Shown here: positions 6,822-10,824 of the stretch, piece by piece
Position numbering within the stretch: the stretch's first letter is position 1
Layout of the letters: every line of letters starts with the position of its first letter
Source of the DNA: Paenibacillus sp. oral taxon 786 str. D14
Lineage (GTDB): Bacteria; Bacillota; Bacilli; Paenibacillales; Paenibacillaceae
Direction: 5' to 3'
Length of the DNA: 10,824 nt
NCBI RefSeq assembly: GCF_000159955.1
Contig: NZ_GG695976.1
Coordinates: 71,703-82,526 of the forward strand
Notes under the pieces: generated by a model
Database searches by the model: none
What the model was told of the DNA's origin: nothing
The model's input: the letters and a program-made list of their open reading frames with translations, nothing else
Position numbers and translations under genes: made by a program

Positions 6822-8571
6822 TATTAGTGAAGATCATTTCATTGGGCTAGTAAATAAAGTTGACAGCTACAGCGTTAATATTTCAACTTCGGATGAAGAG
6901 CAACTTAGAAAAGTCAATGTTAATGGTTACGTAATTTTACATACTTCTGATCCTAACACACGATTAATTGGAAGAATCGATCGCGTAGTTAGACTGGAAT
7001 ATGAACAGAACAGCCAATCTGACAACGCTCTTGAAGAAGAAATTCGTATTAGTAATGATGTCACAGTTAACGCATTAGGTACCTTGAAAGGACCTGGTGG
7101 TGGTAGAGATCGTCCTGTATTTTCACGTGCCGTAGAAAACTTACCTGAAATTGGCGCTAAATGCTTTTTACTTTTAGGAGAGTATTTGACCCTATTCACT
7201 AGTTTGATTGCCGATGAGACAGCAAAGTCAAAAACTCCGCTGTCATTAGGTACATATACTATGGCATCAGGGGCACAGGCTATATTAGATGGGAATGCCT
7301 TCTTTCAAAGACACGCAATGGTTGTTGGTTCAACAGGTTCAGGAAAGTCATGGACCGTGGCTAGAATTGTCGAACAAGTCGCGAGCTTAACGCATTCTAA
7401 TATGATCGTGTTTGATTTACACGGTGAATATGAGCCCTTATCAGCTCATCCTCACATTACAAGGTATAGAATTGCAGGACCAGCCGATCTAGACAACCCA
7501 AAAAGTGACGTATTGTTTCTACCCTATTGGTTGCTTGGTTATGAAGATATGCTCGCTCTTATCCTAGACAGAAGTGACGAAAATGCCCCTAATCAAGCGA
7601 TGGCTTTCAGTAATGCCGTTGTAAATGCGAAAAGAAAAGTACTTCAGAATGCAAACATGCAAAAGGAGTTAGAAACATTCACAATTGATAGTCCTGTTCC
7701 ATATAGCCTCGATGATGTAGTAACAGAGTTAACAGAACTCAACGAAGCTAGAGTCACAAATCCAGGAACAGGTAGAGAAGTTAACGGTCCCTTTAACGGA
7801 AAATTCAACAGATTTTTACCTAGACTCGCCTCAAAAAGAAGTGATCGTAGACACGGTTTCTTGTTTTCCCTTAAGGAAGAACAACTCGCTGTGAACTATT
7901 TGGATTCTTTAGTAGAAAAGTTAATGAAAGCTAATGGAGAACACAATCCGGGTGTTAAAATAATTGATTTCAGTGAGGTTCCTTCCGATATCTTGCCAAT
8001 TATTCTTAGCTTAGTAGCCAGATTAATTTTCCAAGTCCAACAATGGTCGGATAGCACTAATCGACATCCTATCGCTCTAGTATGCGATGAAGCTCATTTA
8101 TATTTACCAAATCGTATGGCAGCTGATGCTGCGGAAGCAAGGGCATTGACTCATTTTGAAAGAATAGCAAAGGAAGGCCGCAAGTATGGTGTAAGTCTCC
8201 TCATTATTAGCCAACGACCATCAGAACTTAATACAACGGTCATGAGTCAATGTAACAATGTTGTAGCTCTCAGGTTATCTAATCAATCAGATAAAAGTGC
8301 TGTTTCTAATTTGCTCCCAGAAAATCTCGGCGGAATACAAGATCAACTCCCTACATTAGGAGTAGGTGAGGCAATTGTGGTTGGCGATGCATGTCTATTA
8401 CCAAGCAGAATTAAGATTCAAAAACCTGAGTATGAACCCAACTCTGGTTCGGTAAAGTTTTGGGATGAGTGGAGCGACGCAAAGAACAAACAAAATCTAT
8501 TTAGTGCAGTACAAAACTTAAGAAGACAAAGTAGCTCTTCTAATGAAATTGAAGATAACGTAAACAATTAG
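6799..8571 (+). CDS. herA: HerA-family hexameric ATPase/translocase, partner of SIR2
   Basis: A 590-residue P-loop motor of the FtsK/HerA superfamily (DUF87). The N-terminal 65 residues look like a HAS-barrel (FIGLVNKVDSYSVNI through GRIDRVVRLE), through which HerA binds partners. Walker A GSTGSGKS is at 177-184, FDLHGEYEPL at 205-214, the Walker B strand ALVCDEAHLYLP at 426-437 (Asp430, Glu431), ERIAKEGRKYG at 454-464 with likely trans-acting Arg and Lys, and the sensor SQRPSE at 471-476. No NurA nuclease gene follows, and the partner is the upstream SIR2. In known Sir2-HerA systems a HerA hexamer stacks on a SIR2 oligomer and controls its activity. The TTG start is set by GGGGAG nine bases upstream. 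The gene ends 29 bases before a hairpin terminator. It is complete, with all motor motifs present. Confidence 0.93.
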   Translation: MNHLNLFDISEDHFIGLVNKVDSYSVNISTSDEEQLRKVNVNGYVILHTSDPNTRLIGRIDRVVRLEYEQNSQSDNALEEEIRISNDVTVNALGTLKGPGGGRDRPVFSRAVENLPEIGAKCFLLLGEYLTLFTSLIADETAKSKTPLSLGTYTMASGAQAILDGNAFFQRHAMVVGSTGSGKSWTVARIVEQVASLTHSNMIVFDLHGEYEPLSAHPHITRYRIAGPADLDNPKSDVLFLPYWLLGYEDMLALILDRSDENAPNQAMAFSNAVVNAKRKVLQNANMQKELETFTIDSPVPYSLDDVVTELTELNEARVTNPGTGREVNGPFNGKFNRFLPRLASKRSDRRHGFLFSLKEEQLAVNYLDSLVEKLMKANGEHNPGVKIIDFSEVPSDILPIILSLVARLIFQVQQWSDSTNRHPIALVCDEAHLYLPNRMAADAAEARALTHFERIAKEGRKYGVSLLIISQRPSELNTTVMSQCNNVVALRLSNQSDKSAVSNLLPENLGGIQDQLPTLGVGEAIVVGDACLLPSRIKIQKPEYEPNSGSVKFWDEWSDAKNKQNLFSAVQNLRRQSSSSNEIEDNVNN

Positions 8572-8599
8572 ATGAAAAAATTCTCAATATATCTATTTG

Positions 8600-8630
8600 A
8601 ATGGGACGCGATCACTCGTGTCCCATTTCG
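8600..8630 (+). terminator. Hairpin terminator of the sir2-herA operon
   Basis: AATGGGACGCG (8600-8610) pairs with CGTGTCCCATT (8617-8627): 11 base pairs including one G-U, with a 6-base loop. It starts 29 bases after the herA stop. The following U-run is weak (TTTCGT), so termination may be partial. Confidence 0.6.
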
Positions 8631-8662
8631 TCCCCAAATCAATGTAACTTTCAGCACCAATA

Positions 8663-8903
8663 TCAATAGTTCACGAGCACTTTCTTCAATAATTCAAGAG
8701 CTGGTTCATCTGTTTCATCGTTCATGCCAAGCTCTCCACGGAAAGCAAGGGAGAGGATGGATTTTTTTATGCCTTCTATCTGATCAATGATATTATATAA
8801 TTCATGTCTTTACGTTTCTTAGCAAAAAATTACCCAATATACGGATAATCTCATCTTGTTCACTAACTGAAGGTAAATTTAATGGTAATAATCCCAAACT
8901 TTT
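8663..8903 (-). pseudogene. hsdS: 3' remnant of a type I restriction specificity subunit (hsdS)
   Basis: Three minus-strand frames in succession rebuild the C-terminus of an HsdS protein: LPLNLPSVSEQDEIIRILGN (about 8893-8829), AKKRKD (about 8823-8806), then HELYNIIDQIEGIKKSIL and LAFRGELGMNDETDEPALEL, ending at TGA 8663. The PLPPLSEQxEI turn, the long central helix, the IDQIxxxKKSILxxAFRGELG motif and the closing ALELLK are hallmarks of the second target-recognition domain and its helix. Frameshifts lie at the A-run 8824-8829 and near 8803-8808. Everything upstream, both recognition domains, is gone, cut off where the IS66 remnant begins. No hsdM or hsdR is in the window. Non-functional. Confidence 0.75.
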
Positions 8904-8937
8904 TTAACTAATTGTATTTTGTACTGCATTAGATATT

Positions 8938-9165
8938 ATCTACAGCGTCATTGAAACGGCAGAAGAAAACCATCTAAATCCATTTCAGTACCTGAAATAT
9001 CTGTTCGAGCAACTCCCGCAGCTAGCAGACCCGAAGGATCCGGAGGCACTGGATAGATTGATGCCATGGTCCTCATCTATTCCGATAACGTGTCGCGCGT
9101 TTAAATCATTTCCATATATTTCAGCCCTCATCTTTAACAAAAGGTGGGGTGTGTTTGACGTGTAG
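8938..9165 (+). pseudogene. 3' remnant of an IS66-family transposase
   Basis: An open run of 75 codons ending at TAG 9163. It reads IYSVIETAEENHLNPFQYLK, then YLFEQLPQL and a DPEALDRLMPWSSSIP block. This is the C-terminal segment of IS66 transposases (YSxIETAxENGLNPxxYLxYLxExLP, then LDxLLPWS), lying after the catalytic DDE core. The terminal GGTGTGTTTGACGTGTAG resembles an IS66-type end (inward GTnnnCGTCAAACAC), so the element probably ended at about 9151-9165. The catalytic domain, accessory orfs and left end are missing. The fragment abuts the hsdS remnant, which suggests that the element inserted into hsdS and then lost most of itself. Confidence 0.75.
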
Positions 9166-9261
9166 ACACGACGTGAAATCGATTAATTTGGAGTACCTAA
9201 GCCAAGCCTAAAAGAAAATCTATTTGTGAGCTTCGTAATAAAGAAAAAATCGAAAGGGAGT

Positions 9262-9304
9262 ACAAAAGACCGCCCCGTTTAAAACCAATTAATCATTGCG
9301 GTCT
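9262..9304 (-). terminator. Terminator overlapping the end of the CHAT gene
   Basis: On the minus strand AGACCGC (9304-9298) pairs with GCGGTCT (9273-9267) and is followed at once by TTTTG. The 24-base loop is long and contains the stop codon of the CHAT gene at 9293-9295. The GC stem plus T-run is right for a Rho-independent terminator, but the large loop lowers confidence. Confidence 0.45.
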
Positions 9305-10324
9305 AACAATAATAATTTCGTTAGCATCTAGTCCTTCTTTAACATATAGCTCGGGTGTGGTCTCTTCAGGAATCCCCTCAAGCATAAGTGCCGCTTTAGC
9401 TTGTTCAAATGCCTTTTGTAAAGATAGGCCAAAACCGATAGACGAATAAAATTGCGCCGCAAAAACTCTAGCCGCATCATCACCAATTGATGTGTTCATT
9501 CCTATTGCGGCATCAACATGTTCAACTACTGCTTCGGCTTGTCCGTATGAAAAACATGTATTAAAAAAGACAAGTCTTATTGAATCCGAGGAACTCATCA
9601 TCGTTTGTACAATAGCTTCCTTTGAAACCAATTTTGCGTTCCCCTGTGGATTTTGAAAGACGATTTCACCATGTTCTGAACCATGACCGCTAAAATGTAT
9701 AATCGTAGGGTTTGATTCATTTATTGCCTGCAGAACATCTTGTGGTCTAACCGCCCATTTTGTAACAAATGAAACCGAGTCCCTATGTTCAGATTTTCTT
9801 ATCATTTCATCAATCGCTCGTGCTTCTTCATCCAATCTTAATGCAGGAACATCAATAGGATTTGATGCCATAAAGAGAACTGTTATTTTTTCGGGAACAC
9901 TCTGTAAATCCAATATCGCTTGCTGTGTCTGCAAATGCAATTTGGTATGATGACCTAAAATTTCGTTCACCTTCTTCATTTGGGACTCAGCCTCCTTTAA
10001 CCTCTTCTTCTCTTCACGCTCTTCAGCTTGTCTTAATTTACGTTCTTCCTCTGCGATTTCTTTATTTTTCCTAGCAATTTTACCATCTATATCTGAGACC
10101 TTCTTCTCTAAGGAAGCTATTGCTTTTTCCGATCGCTCTATCTCTCTGACTTTGGATTGCACAGTAGATAAGGATTTTGTTCTAGAGATAGCTTGTTTTG
10201 CCGACAATATTTTCTTTGTATGATCAGATATCTTCTTTATTTCACTAGCTTTATCCGACTGCAATTTAGCAACCTCTTTCTTTTTCCGCATAATGCTAGT
10301 CCTGTATGTATCAATGAGTGCCAT
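9293..10324 (-). CDS. Coiled-coil CHAT-domain (caspase-like) protease
   Basis: A 343-residue soluble protein. Residues about 10-120 are strongly charged and heptad-like (repeated K/E with AEEERKLRQAEEREEKKR), predicting a long coiled coil. From about 145 a CHAT peptidase domain follows: ITVLFMASNP, then LRLDEEARAIDEMI, the catalytic His in IIHFSGHG (His214) and the catalytic Cys in LVFFNTCFS (Cys257), followed by the AARVFAAQFYSSIGFGLSLQKAFEQA helix typical of CHAT proteins. Both residues of the dyad are present, so it should be active. CHAT proteases act as cleaving effectors in several bacterial immune systems. No obvious substrate (gasdermin, STAND or TPR partner) is in the window. ATG 10324 has AAGGAG 13 bases upstream, an unusually long gap, and there is no alternative in-frame start. 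It sits alone between a transposase remnant and a decayed gene. Confidence 0.9.
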   Translation of the reverse strand: MALIDTYRTSIMRKKKEVAKLQSDKASEIKKISDHTKKILSAKQAISRTKSLSTVQSKVREIERSEKAIASLEKKVSDIDGKIARKNKEIAEEERKLRQAEEREEKKRLKEAESQMKKVNEILGHHTKLHLQTQQAILDLQSVPEKITVLFMASNPIDVPALRLDEEARAIDEMIRKSEHRDSVSFVTKWAVRPQDVLQAINESNPTIIHFSGHGSEHGEIVFQNPQGNAKLVSKEAIVQTMMSSSDSIRLVFFNTCFSYGQAEAVVEHVDAAIGMNTSIGDDAARVFAAQFYSSIGFGLSLQKAFEQAKAALMLEGIPEETTPELYVKEGLDANEIIIVRPQ

Positions 10325-10337
10325 AGTTCGTAATACA

Positions 10338-10343
10338 CTCCTT
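10338..10343 (-). promoter_or_regulatory. Ribosome binding site of the CHAT gene, long spacing
   Basis: AAGGAG on the minus strand, 13 bases before the ATG at 10324. Spacing beyond about 10 usually lowers translation, which could keep a potentially toxic protease at a low level. Confidence 0.5.
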
Positions 10344-10387
10344 AAAATTAAATCCTATTTAACTACATTTTATTATCATTTTTGCAA

Positions 10388-10639
10388 TTAGACGATCTCT
10401 ATCTCCACTACATCTTTTAGCTTGACCCACTCAAAATCATTTTCAAAGCAGATTTTTATTGGCCTTGTTTCAGTCGCTATTTTGTCGATCTTGCCGAATT
10501 TTCTTAATATAAAATAAGACTAAAGTATCATTACTCAATTCGACATGTAATTGCAATGTTCCTTCCAAATAGTTTTCAAGGTTTGCATATCATATTGCTT
10601 TCGTTTGTACTCACCATTAAATAAAGAGAACGGACTTCG
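10388..10639 (-). pseudogene. YolD-like protein remnant, frameshifted
   Basis: The minus strand contains three pieces in different frames: FSLFNGEYKRKQYDMQ (about 10627-10580), NLENYLEGTLQLHVELSNDT then LVLFYIKK (about 10583-10500), and KFGKIDKIATETRPIKICFE then NDFEWVKLKDVVEIEIV, ending at TAA 10388. The last part, a beta-rich GKIxKID strand and a final FEWVxLxDVVEIEI, resembles the C-terminus of YolD-like proteins, small Firmicute proteins often encoded beside Y-family DNA polymerases. No polymerase gene is visible. At least two frameshifts break the reading, so it is a remnant unless sequencing errors are involved. The family call is moderate; the coding character of the last 55 residues is clear. 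Confidence 0.5.
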
Positions 10640-10824
10640 TCAGTATTTGATCGATAGTTTCGTTTCTTTGTTCCAAAGTATTCAATGTTTATTTAAAAAT
10701 ATTCCACCTTTCACCTCTCATCAAATATTGTACAGTCAGTTAGTAAGTAACATCCATATATTATCTTTCTCTGGGCCTCTTCATTATTTTAGCCTCGGAA
10801 GTTTCATATAACGTTTCTTGATAG
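10640..10824. other. No identifiable gene at right edge
   Basis: AT-rich sequence. Neither strand gives a frame with recognisable protein character or a Shine-Dalgarno-led start. The plus-strand open frame running through it overlaps the YolD-like remnant and looks like chance. Confidence 0.5.

Noticed and set aside
8572..8790. A 72-codon open frame starting with ATG directly after the herA stop
   Set aside because: It runs through the operon's hairpin and lies antisense to the hsdS remnant, which explains the openness. Its peptide has no recognisable character, and there is no proper Shine-Dalgarno.
10551..10811. An 86-codon plus-strand frame near the right edge
   Set aside because: It is antisense to the YolD-like remnant and has no start signal or protein-like features.
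1..10824. CRISPR arrays, tRNA/rRNA genes and riboswitches
   Set aside because: Reading both strands, I found no regularly spaced repeats, no cloverleaf with a TTC-type arm and no known riboswitch core.

Overview
The window looks like a low- to mid-GC Gram-positive chromosome of the order Bacillales (Bacillus, Paenibacillus or Brevibacillus-like). The evidence is an RsbT-type kinase paired with a soluble sporulation-kinase-like histidine kinase, a DesA/Des-type acyl-lipid desaturase close to that of Bacillus subtilis, a YolD-like remnant, purine-rich Shine-Dalgarno sites (AAGGAG, GGGGAG) and several TTG starts. The species cannot be named from sequence alone.

Layout. (1) 1-1198, minus strand: a tightly packed signalling operon of an RsbT-like kinase, a HisKA/HATPase histidine kinase, and the first 45 codons of a third gene that leaves the window. 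(2) 1362-2450, plus: a three-His-box fatty acid desaturase with higher GC than the defence genes. (3) 2510-4068: a zone of broken genes. It holds the N-terminal fragment of a glycolipid-type glycosyltransferase (minus), a lipoprotein-like fragment (plus), and an IS256-family element whose transposase has a frameshift and has lost its N-terminus. (4) 4168-8571: an AT-rich block with a divergently transcribed 427-aa unrecognised protein (PIN-nuclease-like pattern, minus) and an intact sir2-herA operon (plus), a known type of antiphage pair. (5) 8600-9165: a hairpin terminator, then the frameshifted 3' end of a type I restriction specificity gene (hsdS, minus), butted against the 3' end of an IS66-family transposase (plus). 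(6) 9293-10324, minus: an intact coiled-coil plus CHAT (caspase-like) protease. (7) 10388-10639, minus: a decayed YolD-like gene. The last 185 bases show nothing I can identify.

How it fits together. The right two thirds behaves like a defence island. An intact NAD-binding SIR2 effector and HerA ATPase, an uncharacterised divergent neighbour and a CHAT protease sit among remains of a restriction system and two insertion sequences. The left part is core metabolism and signalling: stress or sporulation phosphorelay input and membrane-lipid desaturation. The step from core genes to island falls in the broken-gene zone at about 2510-4068. The most interesting uncharacterised items are the 427-aa PIN-like protein beside sir2-herA and the stand-alone coiled-coil CHAT protein.
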